A stretch of DNA of 64,000 bases, from NCBI GenBank assembly GCA_035610365.1, contig CM069434.1:98134806-98198805 (forward strand). Reading direction: 5' to 3'. The notes below the pieces were generated by a model. It saw only the letters and a list, made by a program, of their open reading frames with translations, was not told the DNA's origin and ran no database searches. The DNA comes from Aquatica leii (taxonomy: Eukaryota; Arthropoda; Insecta; Coleoptera; Lampyridae). Below, one piece after another: positions 1 to 9,889 of this stretch. A program made the translations under genes and the position numbers. Within the stretch, counting starts at the first letter, position 1; every line of letters starts with the position of its first letter.

Positions 1-825
1 TTACAATTTTTAACGTCACATTTACAAAATTCTACATTAATGTTTCTTACCATTATGTCACTCGAACTATCTGATTGTTCATCGTCAACATATTCTACGT
101 TTTTTATTCTGCACGCCACTGCAAAGTAATTTTCTTTGTTACATTTTCTGCATCTTTTCCCATACGCTGGACACTCACGTGGGCCATGTGTTGTTTGACA
201 CCTTCTACAATTAAACTTGTTTTTGTTTCTTTTCCCGATAGCACTTACTTTAGCTTCCGACGGGAATTGGAGATTCTGATTCTTGCTCTGTTCACTGGTC
301 CTGCAGAAATGAATTGCCTTATCAAGTGTTAGTTTGTCCTGTCTCAGTAATCCTTCTCTCGTAGTTGGGTCGTAGATGCCCATCACAATTTTCTCGAAGG
401 GCCTTGTCCTCTGCAGTTTCGTTCGAATCAAGGGTATTGAAATTACAACTTTTTACTAAGTATTTGCAATCTGTTAAAAAATGTTCAAAGGATTCGCCTT
501 CTTCTTGACACCTCTTCAAAAACTTGTACCTTTCAAAACACTCGTTTACTCGAGGGTTTACATATTTGTCAAGTAATTCCATCATGTACTTGAAATTGGT
601 TTTCTCTTCTTCGGGAACTACAAAAGTTGTCATGATTCTAGCCGAGTTGTTGCCTATTATATTTCTTAATACTGCTAACTTTACTTTATCGTGGGATTCG
701 TCTTGACCACTAGCCAATAAGTAGTCCTCGAATGACGCCTTTCAAAATTTCCACTAGTTCGCGGCGTCGTGCCCTTGTAAATCGAAATCCGGGGGTAACT
801 TTACCAAATTTACGGATCCAGCCAT
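1..825 (-). pseudogene. gypsy-type LTR retrotransposon gag, broken, runs off the window start
   Basis: Capsid-type gag of a Ty3/gypsy retrotransposon, read right to left. The start codon is at 825-823, 36 bases beyond the primer binding site. Two in-frame stops lie near 755 and 740; the best preserved block (717-322) carries the capsid helices, including motifs such as FERYKFLKRCQEEGESFEHF. A frameshift near 388 moves the reading frame before the nucleocapsid part, where two zinc knuckles are visible at about 219-102 (CRRCQTTHGPREC, then CRKCNKENYFAVAC). The pol gene would lie outside the window to the left. Known for the family: gag forms the particle and binds RNA. Two stops and one frameshift make this copy inactive. 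Confidence 0.85.
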
Positions 826-860
826 TATATTATATTTATTTATGGTTTCGTAGTTCTATT

Positions 861-872
861 CCGACTGCGCCA
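861..872 (-). other. primer binding site (tRNA-Ser type)
   Basis: On the minus strand the bases directly after the LTR read TGGCGCAGTCGG, the form used by 17.6/297-type gypsy elements, which prime from tRNA-Ser. It fixes the LTR edge at 873 and the orientation of the element. Confidence 0.75.
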
Positions 873-1030
873 TGTTTCGTGAAATAAACGAATTACTTCA
901 AAGATTACTTTATTCAATAAAACACATGTTTATAGATTAGTCGGAGTTCCGCCAATCGTGGTTAGGAACCCGCGACCTGCCGTACCAACTACAACACATA
1001 TGAAGGAACGTTTACATGTATATTTGAACA
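873..1030 (-). repeat. 158-bp gypsy LTR
   Basis: On the minus strand it begins TGTTCAAATA and ends CGAAACA, so it has the TG...CA ends of an LTR. It holds an AATAAA polyadenylation signal near its 3' end. A polypurine tract lies directly upstream and a primer binding site directly downstream. One LTR therefore has a pol end on one side and a gag start on the other. Confidence 0.8.
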
Positions 1031-1040
1031 CCTTTCCCTC
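1031..1040 (-). other. polypurine tract of the upstream gypsy copy
   Basis: Minus strand GAGGGAAAGG abuts the TGTT start of the LTR and overlaps the stop codon of the pol remnant. This is the expected plus-strand primer site before a 3' LTR. Confidence 0.7.
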
Positions 1041-1265
1041 AAAGATTGAGACGACGTTTGGGTTGAATTGGGCGTCCATATCTCGATCGTCTTGTAGTTA
1101 GTTGAGCCACATTTGGATTAACATTATTAGGTATCTCTATTAACATGGGTGTAGTTACATTGTTTTTATTTATAGGGGTGGTTACAATATTTGGACTAAC
1201 ATAGTCATCGTTTGCTATTGGGTACAGCTCAGGTTCAAGACGCAAATCATTATGGTCAAATTTGA
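1039..1265 (-). pseudogene. gypsy pol C-terminal fragment
   Basis: The last part of a gypsy polyprotein: a basic tail with TTRRSRYGRPIQPKRRLNL just before the stop, as is usual after the integrase domain of this group. The stop overlaps the polypurine tract of the LTR at 873-1030. Upstream of about 1265 the frame continues without a break into Penelope-like reverse transcriptase sequence, so the fragment is truncated by a junction and the open frame is a chimera. No catalytic residues remain. Confidence 0.65.
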
Positions 1266-2015
1266 CGCGATCTGAACATATCTGTTTGTAGTATTCACCA
1301 TTAAACAAAAAGAATAATGTTGTCAAACAATGTTCAAATAACTTGATGGTATTATTATCAAACTGTCGTTGTAAAAGTTGTAAAGTAAAATGTTGTTGTT
1401 ATAAATGAATTACTCAAGCCAATATAAGGTTTCAGTATAGCATTTAAATACTTAGATAGTTCATAAGTTGTCGATCCAATACAGCTAACAATTGGTCGCA
1501 GAGGTGTATTTGGCTTACTTATTTTTGGTAATTCATAGAACCTTGGAACAAGAGGATCTTGTGGTGTTAGTTTCTTTATGGTTTCCGTTGATAAATTACT
1601 TTCTTTTAATAACTTTGTTGTTTATAATTAGAACATGTTATTTGGATTTTGAAGAAGTTTTATGTGAGTGGTGAGATCATTAAGTAAGTTGTTAGCTTTG
1701 TTAATGTATTCATTTTTATCCATTAACACAGTAGCTTTTTCTTTGTCAGCTGGTGCAATTATAAGATTATTGTTATTTTTAAATCTTTTAATGCTTGGTA
1801 TTCTGAACTGGTTAGACTCTTCTGTGGAAGTTTCGCTCTTCGGAGTATTCTGGTAGTTTCACATCTGATCTCGGCTGCTTCACGATCTGGAAGATAGCTG
1901 ATGATGGCTTCAATGTTGGAGATAATGTCCTCAAAAGGAATTCTTGAAGAAGCAACAGAAAAATCCAAACCTTTGAACAAGACAGAACGAGCAGTATCGG
2001 ATAGTTGATAAGAGC
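1265..2015 (-). pseudogene. Penelope-like element reverse transcriptase, 5' part, inverted and internally deleted
   Basis: Reverse transcriptase of a Penelope-like element (PLE), read right to left. The N-terminal block (about 2010-1760) has LSDTARSVLFKGLDFSVA; after a frame change follow IIAPADKEKATVLMD (about 1740) and LPKISKPNTPLRPIVS (about 1500), both diagnostic PLE motifs. At about 1400 the sequence jumps to the LFEHCLTTLFFLFNGEYYKQ block, so the catalytic core between them is deleted. The fragment ends where gypsy pol sequence begins. Several stops are present. A plus-strand PLE C-terminus starts about 20 bases to the right. Confidence 0.75.
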
Positions 2016-2035
2016 TTAAATTAACAACAAAAAGA

Positions 2036-2360
2036 ACTGGAAATCAAGAAAGATTAGAGAAGCTATTGAAATTATCAAACATCCTAACAATTTCAATAGA
2101 GACAGTGGTTACGAACTTTCTGACACAAGGTTACTTGTTATTTCTTAATCTTAATTTGTCCACCATTGACACTTAAGCTACGTCTAGAGTTTTTATGGTG
2201 GTTTTCCTTTAGACCTTCGAGCGAATGCTGTAGCTAAATAACTTGCGCTTATTATCTAGTTTCCTTATAGTTATTGTTTTCAGTTACCTTAGCTTTTACA
2301 ATTGTCAAATTAATTTAATTTTGCCTGACGAAGAACTTAGACCAAGTTCGAAAGCTCACA
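2036..2360 (+). pseudogene. Penelope-like element C-terminus and 3' hairpin region
   Basis: Plus-strand reading gives RKIREAIEIIKHPNNFNRDS (2050-2110), the conserved block at the end of the GIY-YIG endonuclease domain of PLEs. About 190 bases later comes the typical 3' hairpin, GCCTGACGAAGAACTTAGAC followed by AGTTCGAAAGC (near 2320-2355). Its orientation is opposite to the PLE 5' part at 1265-2015, so the pair looks like one insertion with an inverted 5' segment. The endonuclease catalytic residues are not included in this piece. Confidence 0.65.
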
Positions 2361-4122
2361 TTTATATTATTCTAAATAAATAATACACCATTTACCCTAA
2401 AAATATTTTAATATGTTTTATGGTGAAAGTTTTATGTCTAAAATGTAAACATAATTTATCCTGCAAAGTTGACAGATTTTTTTTGGGTTAAATATGGATT
2501 ATTTGATGACAAGCGCAAATTTATTTTAGAAAACTTTTCTTTAACTCATATAAAATAATTTTTTAAAATACATATTTAACAGCGTGCTTTTAATGTTTTT
2601 AACGCATATTTGCTTGCATATAATGAAGTTTTTTAGTGCATAATTATTCGAAATAATCACATTAATTTATATACGTGCGTAAAAACACTGAGTATGCACT
2701 TTTTTATTTAACACCGACAAATTTGTCTGTAACATTAATTAAAGTCAATTTCTTGTGATTACTTTTTATATTATTGCTTTGTCTTCTACTAGAATATTGT
2801 TTTTGTTTCTTAAATCGCTTCAAATATTCTCGAAATTTGAGAATATTTTAGTATTATTAATTATTTTTAAATAAAAACACAATTTCATAAACACATTAAA
2901 CATTACAATAAAACGTACATTATGCGCTTTATGTAATGGGAAAATAATGTTAATATGTAAGAATGTTTTTACTCGAATGTTCAATTGTTACAAACAGTAG
3001 CAATAAAATTATGTTAATATAATGCAAAAATATATTATTGAAGTTATTTTGACTGTTATATAGGATTACATTACAATAAAACTCTAAACTTATAATGAAA
3101 AAAAAATTCCTCTGGAAAAAATGCAATTTATTACAAGAAGAGAATACGTTGTAACTAGTTTTCACTTGCATAAATAAATCAAATTTATCAATATTAAACA
3201 TGTGTGAGCTAACAAATAAAAGATTTTACTCACACCCGCATCATCTCGTATAACTTGTTTACAATTATTAAATTGAATATGTAGTAGTTTTACTTAACTT
3301 TTTAAAAATTCTTTAAACAACGTATTTAGAATAAAATATTGTAACTCATAAAATACATAACATTTTAATCTTGATGATAACTTTGTTCGCATATATAATA
3401 ATAATAGAAATCCTTGCTCCAGAAAGAAACAGTTGCCGAAGGATAATACCATAAACACCTACAGCTTAGACTATGCAACAAGAACGTATTAAAAGTTGCC
3501 TAACAGATTGTACGTAATCTAATCTTAATCAACATTACACTTGATTACACATATCTCATATTACATCACTTACGTAACTATTAGCGTGCGTGACTTCAAC
3601 AATTAAATATAATTATACTTACTTTCTGCAGTCCATTTGTTATACAAGCTGATATTTGGATGCTTAAAAAATTTCGTTGGGAAATTGACACATTAGAAAT
3701 GGCATAATTTATTTGTATGTACAACAAAACAATTTTTAACAGATTTATTTGTTAGTAATAAATTAAATTTATAACATAAAAATGATCGATTTCTGATGTA
3801 CGAATGTATCCCAACAGCGTTAACGTTAATTCAATATTTTTTACACATACAATTATTTTTTTCAATCTAACCGTGCTTATGTTTGTGTTGTGTATGTGTT
3901 GACAAAACCAAATAAATTTGTATTTAAATAAAACACTTAAGCTTTCAAATTTATTAGTAGTACTCTTAAAGATAATTAGTTATTAACTAAAAGCTTTTAG
4001 TGTCCGTCCCAGGTAAGGCAACAAAAAAATTAATAGGAATATAAATGCATATACCATACAGTAACAACAAAAAGCCAATTAATTTTGCATACATTTTTAA
4101 AACTTGCTGAACTTTAGCTTAG
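2361..4122. other. AT-rich stretch, no gene seen
   Basis: About 1.76 kb of AT-rich DNA. Short open frames (for example 3201-2950, minus) are low-complexity and resemble no known protein. No terminal repeats or long tandem repeats were noticed. Confidence 0.5.
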
Positions 4123-5138
4123 AAAAAAAACCTCGATAATCCGGATTAATAAAAACAGGGTCTGATCCGGATTAGAAAAAATCCGGATTATGGAAGCAAC
4201 ACATTTATTGAAAGTATTTTGTTTAGAAAAAATACATTTAGAGATAGAACTCGAAAAAAATTATATAGTGCAGATAAAGAACTAAAAAATATCAAAACAT
4301 ACTTAACACAAAACTAACACATAAGTACTCGTAGTTATGAGCAACACACATAGAAAAATAACCTTCTTAACTTTTTTTAAAAAAGTGGTCATTTTAGTCT
4401 GCCTAGCTTTTCTGTAGTGGTTTATTAAAGCTGGTTCTTTGAGTCTTTGTAGAACTAGCATATCTTGAAGGGAAATCCATTGATTAACATCTGCATCTGC
4501 AAAAGTTTCTCTACTTAAAGTGTTCAGCATTGGTCAAACATCCTTCACAGAGATTTGTTGTTCTTGCAGTTGACTTAAAGGAATCAGATCCTCGGCTTCC
4601 CATTCCGGATCAGAACTTGAAAGGTCTTGGTTACATCTGATTATGTTTTCCCAGCACTTCACCAAAGTATTAGTAGAAACTTTTAGCCATGCGTTGCTAA
4701 GTAAGCATTTAGCGTCCTTCAGATTTAGGTTTTTTAATTTTTTAGATCTATTTTACCTTTGTATTTTTGCTTTATTCTTTTTGATATTTGATAATGTAGA
4801 AGTCCCCACACCATAATGAAAAGCTAACATTGTGCCGCTTGCACCCCGTTCTAGTCGGTTAGTCTTGTGCTTTCGTTTTGAAGTCAATTTGTCTACCTTT
4901 AAAGGCAGCCGTGCGGTCAGCCGAGTAAAGTAGTAATGATGATGATGAATATGTAATGCCTAAATTCAAACGAGTTACAAATGCCCGTCTGGACTTGTTG
5001 AAAATCCACGAAAAACGGGTGATCCGGATTACCAAATACAAAAATTCCGGACTATAAAGTACATAATGTTATGAAAATGTTCATCCGGATTGCAAAAGAA
5101 TCCGGTGTATCGAATTCCTGATTATCGAGGTTGTACTG
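4123..5138 (-). mobile_element. deleted Tigger/pogo-type DNA transposon
   Basis: The ends are inverted repeats: left AACCTCGATAATCCGG (4129-4144) and right ATTATCGAGGTTGTACTG (5121-5138), followed by TA. The inner copies of TCCGGATT and its complement near both ends strengthen the pairing. Terminal CAGTACAACCTCGATAATCC is typical for Tigger/jerky-like elements; the first seven or so bases on the left are eroded to an A-run. The element encloses transposase remnants on the minus strand. At about 1 kb it is much shorter than an autonomous copy. Confidence 0.75.
4303..4900 (-). pseudogene. Tigger/pogo transposase remnant
   Basis: Read right to left. A pipsqueak-type helix-turn-helix block is visible at about 4870-4775 (RLERGASGTMLAFHYGVGTS, then LSNIKKNKAKIQR), which in the family binds the terminal repeats. 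It is followed almost at once by the C-terminal end of the DDE domain (AWLKVSTNTLVKCWENIIR, near 4690-4630) and a tail ending at 4303. The whole central DDE core is missing, so the copy cannot make an active enzyme. A stop separates the C-terminal parts near 4540. Confidence 0.7.
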
Positions 5139-5140
5139 TA

Positions 5141-6023
5141 CAAATTTTATTATTTTGTATAAACATTTTTCTTAGCTGTCTGTTAATTGACAACTGACAA
5201 AACGGTTGCTACTATCTGAGTAAAAAGTTATGATTCCTGAGTTTGAAGTAAAACAAAATCAAAAGTTATGAGTGAAAAAATTTTAATAAACGAACAATAA
5301 AATAATGGCATTTAAATAACATCTATATTAAACAGAGATGCATAGCTTACATGCACGTGGGAAGTGACGTAACGGCGTACAATTTGACTTCCTTTGGCAG
5401 TCCTAGAATCAGTTTTAGCATCACTATAGAACGGCATACATACATGTCAAAGCATTTAAAATAACATAATATTTATATAAAAAGAAATTACACAAAATAC
5501 TTTTTGCAGATTTATTATAATATCTTTAATCATTTAAAAGAATAATTTTTTATCGTGTTATAAACATATATCTGATTCATAGTTTTCATTAATTAAATTA
5601 AGCAGATTTTAATTTTGCTACCATATTTTTAACATAAGCCTATATCAGTTTTACAGGATTAAATTTAATGTGTGCCACCGGAAGCCATAAAAATTTCACA
5701 TTATTTCCTCTCAAATCTATTGCAATCTTTAGGAACAAGTTTTTTTTAATGATGTCAGGATGGCTTCAAGAGTACAGGTCTTATTAATGAAATAAATTTA
5801 GCAACGCCTTCCGGTAATGATATTATTAATTAAGACTATTATTAATTCATAAAATCACATCAATTACTTTTTAAAATGTAAGACTTCAAACTCAAAAGTC
5901 AGAATATTTGGGACTCTCAGCAGTCTTTTTCACCACTACATTTCAAAAGCAGATTGTTTGTTTTTATCAATTTTTTTAATGTCCAAGTTTTAGCTGCATA
6001 TAAGACAAACGGAAACACAAAAT
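5141..6023. other. AT-rich stretch, nothing recognised
   Basis: About 0.9 kb between the Tigger element and the palindromic insertion. No coding similarity, terminal repeat or tandem repeat was noticed. Confidence 0.5.
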
Positions 6024-6036
6024 TTCTAATATTCTA
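6024..6036. repeat. 13-bp target site duplication, left copy
   Basis: TTCTAATATTCTA, repeated exactly at 6458-6470 on the other side of the palindrome. Confidence 0.75.
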
Positions 6037-6457
6037 AAATCATAAGCGACTTTTGGCTTAGACCGCGTCGTAGTAAAACACCCAGACTTAGGCTTGGTCA
6101 TAGTCTCTTCTTGAGAGCCAAAACAAGAAGTAGAACTTGGCCTTTGCCGTATTGTCGTTCGTGAACCCAAACAAACTGACGTTTCGCAAGACATTGCAGC
6201 TTGCATCTTTAGAGTGGTAAATGTCACTGGACTGGACAGTGACATTTACCACTCTGAAGATGCAATGTCTTGCGAAACGTCAGTTTGTTTGGGTTCACGA
6301 ACGACAATACGGCAAAGGCCAAGTTCTACTTCTTGTTTTGGCTCTCAAGAAGAGACTAGGACCAAGCCTAAGTCTGGGTGTTTTACTACGACGCGGTCTA
6401 AGCCGAAAGTCGCTTATGATTTTAAACATAACAACCGCAAAAGCTTAAGATTTTATA
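6037..6457. mobile_element. palindromic insertion with 13-bp target duplication (PLE-like 3' ends, head to head)
   Basis: Two inverted arms of about 190 bp (about 6037-6227 and 6239-6425) flank an 11-bp centre. They differ at only a few bases, plus an extra AGCTGCAA-like insertion in the left arm near 6197. The right arm continues about 30 bp further. The insert is flanked by the direct repeat TTCTAATATTCTA at 6024-6036 and 6458-6470. Reading outward, each arm contains GAAGATGCAATGTCTTGCGAAACGTC, given here in parts: GAAGATGCAATG then TCTTGCGAAACGTC. This resembles the PLE 3' hairpin. Because the arms match, both strands show the same open frame; it is not taken as a gene. Confidence 0.7.
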
Positions 6458-6470
6458 TTCTAATATTCTA
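6458..6470. repeat. 13-bp target site duplication, right copy
   Basis: TTCTAATATTCTA, identical to 6024-6036. Confidence 0.75.
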
Positions 6471-6860
6471 GTTTTAGTGGAAACTGGAACAATTTAATTA
6501 GTCACCGCATAGTTACTCCGCCCGGATACTTGTCAAATAATAAATCTTTAATATGTATCTGCGTTTTTTTGTTTCAAGTTATTTTATAAAATTTGTTCTA
6601 GTTATTTTAATACTGTGAGTTTTGTGCTTTAATTACTTGTGATATTTTTGTTTTATTTTTATATTAAAATTATAATAAATCTTTATATTTTAAATAATGT
6701 TACGGGGTATTCAGTTACACTTGCTTTTTATAGATAAATTCTTAGAATGGACTCATCTGGACCAATTCTCTAGTGAGTAAACATTATAGGCAGTTTACTG
6801 CGATTTTGATTTTGTCTAGCGCCCTTAACATTCCATTTTAAATTACGACTTTGTATTTAT
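6471..6860. other. AT-rich spacer, nothing recognised
   Basis: About 390 bases with no coding or repeat signal that could be supported. Confidence 0.45.
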
Positions 6861-6867
6861 TTATTTA

Positions 6868-7338
6868 CCAAAATCCAAGTACCTAAGACTGCTCGCAAAA
6901 GCTTTAGAAGAAACTGGATTAAAGTTAGAGACCAATAATAAATCAAGTTTTAAAGATTCTGGTCTTATTCCTTTAAACAGAACTGTTGTTCTTAATAAAC
7001 TACCAACGGAAACTATAAAGATGAATGATATACCTAAAAACTGGTTTGCAACGTGTTTAACTAGAAATGAACCACGAAAAAAAGTAAAAGTTTGACGTTT
7101 CTGCAGGTCAATACATTACAGCCAAACATTTAAGTGCTGAAACTCCGTTCTCAATTGCTGCTTTGGACGATGAAATTCTCGCAGATGAGGTGTTAGAGTA
7201 AGAAGAGGCCAAGGAGCAAGAAGTAGAAACCTGCAGCAACAAAGATAGTGACAGAAAAAACATAACTTTTGTGGCCGACTATTATGTGCTTGTCCAAGTA
7301 TTACGTGAGCAGAATTACTAGTGTTGTTAACGATAATC
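6868..7338 (+). pseudogene. pogo-type transposase C-terminal remnant, first piece
   Basis: Plus-strand sequence matching the end of a pogo/Tigger-like transposase: LLAKALEETGLKLE, then FKDSGLIPLNRTVVLNKLP (about 6950-7010), a block that follows the last catalytic Asp in this family. It continues through frame changes (NWFATCLTRNEPRKKVKV) to a stop near 7201 and a TFVADYYVLVQV block near 7270. At 7339 the sequence is cut by another transposon and related C-terminal sequence resumes at 9706. All catalytic residues lie upstream and are absent. Confidence 0.6.
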
Positions 7339-7340
7339 TA

Positions 7341-7364
7341 GGGGAGACCGGGTATGGTTGTCAC
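7341..7364 (+). repeat. left terminal inverted repeat of pogo-type element
   Basis: GGGGAGACCGGGTATGGTTG and onward; pairs with the complement at 9680-9703, preceded by TA. Confidence 0.85.
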
Positions 7365-7633
7365 ACTTTTTAGTTTTTAATTTTTCATATTTTATTGGAA
7401 AAAGATATCGAAAGTTTCTTGGTGCTGTATTGTAGGTCCACTACTTGGGTACATAAATATATATTTTGATCGCTCTAAAAAAAGTAGAAACACGTTTAAA
7501 TTCAACAAAATTATGGATAACTGAGACAACCTGCCTCGTCGCCGGGTTGGTTGTCACAGACATTGGGGTTGATTGTCACAGGTACTGTAATGCACCAAAC
7601 AAAAAAAAAGTAGGTATAGAATAGGTTACAACT

Positions 7634-9215
7634 TTATTGTATAATCTGATCAGATAAATCATCACTGCCACAATTATGGCAAATATATGTATCACTCCCT
7701 ACACACTGCACCCACTTTTCTTTGGATTTACTGTTTGAAAATGTATCCAAGCACACAAGGCAGTAGCACTCTTCCTCATCTTTGCTGTCTTCTTTTATTA
7801 CTTCTTGTTGTTTTTTCATTTGTCTTGGTTTTGAATTTTTCTTTCCCTTAAAAATATTCTTTTTAACTTCTTTTTGTTTTTGATTTTTCTTCTGTTCCTC
7901 AATGAGCAGCTTTTCTGGTGTATTGGTAATTATAGCTGAATGCCTTTTCTTACTATTTCCCCTGTTATTTTTTTGTTTTCTCTCACCTGCTTTTGGCTAA
8001 GGGCGAATTACTGCGGGAGAAACTATACCGCTAGGACCTGATTTAGCCACTGGAAAAACGCCTAAAGGTTCGATCTTTTCGCGCACATTTATTTCTTTGG
8101 ATATTTGTGAGGTTACTTGCTCAACGACGGAATACATATCACCTGTATCATCTGGATTCAAGCGGTCAGTCACAAAACTGGGTAAAAACTCGTGGTCGCC
8201 AAAAATATCTTTGTTAAATAGAAAGATTCCACAAGCTTTGAATTCTGCGAGTATGTTTGATGGTGTAAACGCCAGAAGATAAGCATGTGCAACTATTTCT
8301 GGTATGTCATAAATGGCCATTGTAGCGCCAGGGTGATTAAGCATCCAAGCATCAGAAAAAGAAATAAAATGCTTCTTGAAAGGACCATATACGCTTCGAT
8401 CTAATGGTTGAAGTTGATGAGAACGGTTAGGTTGAAAGGTCATCATTATCACACCGTTGTCTTTAGCGTAAGTTAATCCAGCGATAGAAAGATGCAAATT
8501 ATGATTATCAAGTAATAATAAGCAAGGACGATCCTTCGAACTTTTTGCATAATTAACAAAATGCTGCATAAACATGTAAAAGTGTTTCTCATTCATCCAC
8601 CCCGATTGGTTACTTGCCCCACGGCAGCCTATTGGACCATTTTGGATAAAACGTTCTTTGAAGTGAACTCGCGGGAATATACAAAAGCTGGAATAAAATT
8701 TCCACTGGCAGATATTGCAGCTGCCATGGTAACAAGGGTGTCTCTCTTAGCGGATGTTATGGCTCCTACTTGTTTAAATCCTCTGCGTGCCAAAATTTTA
8801 TTTGGTTTCTGGACAGTCGTTACACCAGTCTCGTCCATATTCCATATGCCCTGAGGTTGAAATTTATATCTACTCATTACTGAGCATAATTTGTCAAAAA
8901 AATCAGCTACATTTGTTTTGTTAAAACTCGTTGCGCGGGCGAGGATAGTTGGCTCTGTTGTCTTAATCGACAAGGAAGGATGACGCTTTATAAAACTGGA
9001 AAACCAGTCAGATCCAGCTTGTTTTGTTTCGATCCTTTGCAGGTGTCTTCAAATTATTGGCCAATGCTATTTGATATGCTTACTTCCGAACTTCTTTTGG
9101 ACTAAGTCCGTAGTAAATGTCAGATGCCTGTTTTATATATTGCACAAGTTCTTTTTCAAGCATGTTACTAAAAACTTGCTTGTTTTTTATGGCATGGTTG
9201 GTAACTACTGCACAC
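7634..9215 (-). pseudogene. pogo-type DDE transposase with C-terminal zinc-binding tail
   Basis: Cut-and-paste transposase read right to left. Order of parts: N-terminal region with YYGLSPKEVRK (about 9110), the first catalytic Asp in GIWNMDETGV (about 8845), the second in LLLLDNHNLHLS (about 8510), the third in QPLDRSVYGPFKK (about 8400), then a Lys-rich linker (about 7985-7820) and a Cys/His tail (CYCLVCLDTF, WVQCVG, CHNC; 7760-7640) like the zinc-binding tails of insect pogo-like proteins. One frameshift near 8635 separates the first Asp from the rest; another change lies near 8985. The usual N-terminal helix-turn-helix was not found, so the 5' end may be truncated or spliced. All three catalytic Asp codons remain, so this copy decayed recently. 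Confidence 0.82.
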
Positions 9216-9679
9216 GCTAAAAACAAAAGTAGATATGTAGAATAAATGATGTATAAATTATCAAGATCAAATCTGTTCTTATGGGGTTGGTTGTCTCATG
9301 TGACAACCAAACCCCGTTATTCTATGACAACCAACCCCAAACCGCCATTTTGCAAATGCATGTTGCTTATAAATTAATGTGACATTCACACTACTTGAAA
9401 ACACTCTTACAAACTCCCTAGGTGTATAGCTGTCAAATGCTAGAAGGAAAAGAATAATACTTCTTTTCTTACCTTGGTAATTTAGGAAATTCTGGTGCGA
9501 TCAAACTTTACTTGCGAGCGTACAAAAACAATATCTCACAATAACGTTGGCGCATTCTGTCCAAATGAGCTTATACTTCAGATTAAGTCTAAGTATTCAA
9601 CACGCTATTCAACTATGTATGGGTTGTTAACTATTTATTATCTGAACTAGAATGAATGATGTTGTGACAACCAACCCGC

Positions 9680-9703
9680 GTGATAACCATACCCGGTCTC
9701 CCT
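9680..9703 (-). repeat. right terminal inverted repeat of pogo-type element
   Basis: Complement reads AGGGAGACCGGGTATGGTTA; followed by TA at 9704-9705. Confidence 0.85.
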
Positions 9704-9705
9704 TA

Positions 9706-9882
9706 CTAGTTGTTAATTTTGTGAAAAGCAAGAATCACTTAAACATGAAAGGTACTTTTTTTTATCATGATATAAAGGATGACAGTATTGTAAATGTAGA
9801 AGTTGTGATTATGAAAATGAAGACTGACCTACGTAGAAATCGATTTGCTTTCTCAAAAGTGCCATATGTGATCTTACAGTAG
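9706..9882 (+). pseudogene. pogo-type transposase C-terminal remnant, second piece
   Basis: Open frame from the right edge of the inserted transposon to a stop at 9880: LLVVNFVKSKNHLNMKG, then DDSIVNVEVVIMKM and FAFSKVPYVIL. The pattern (a VLVxF-type strand, then an acidic stretch, then a hydrophobic strand) matches the small C-terminal domain of insect pogo/Tigger-like proteins and fits the interrupted piece at 6868-7338. The assignment rests on pattern memory and is weaker than that of the first piece. Confidence 0.45.
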
Positions 9883-9889
9883 TTACCTA

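Larger units (their letters stand above)
7341..9703 (-). mobile_element. pogo-type DNA transposon, 2363 bp, nearly complete
   Basis: Terminal inverted repeats of about 20 bp: GGGAGACCGGGTATGGTTGT at the left end and its complement at 9680-9703, each next to a TA dinucleotide (7339-7340 and 9704-9705), the target duplication of the Tc1/mariner/pogo superfamily. Further copies of GGTTGTCAC-like sequence lie inside both ends (7550-7590 and 9280-9345), probably binding sites for the transposase. The element carries one transposase gene on the minus strand and interrupts an older pogo-type remnant. Confidence 0.88.

Noticed and set aside
2950..3201. 83-codon minus-strand frame rich in Phe, Ile and Asn
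   Set aside because: Composition is what AT-rich DNA gives by chance; no recognisable motif.
5976..6471. Open frames of 89 and 85 codons with nearly the same protein on opposite strands
   Set aside because: They are the two arms of the palindrome read outward; the shared protein is a by-product of the repeat and has no support as a gene.
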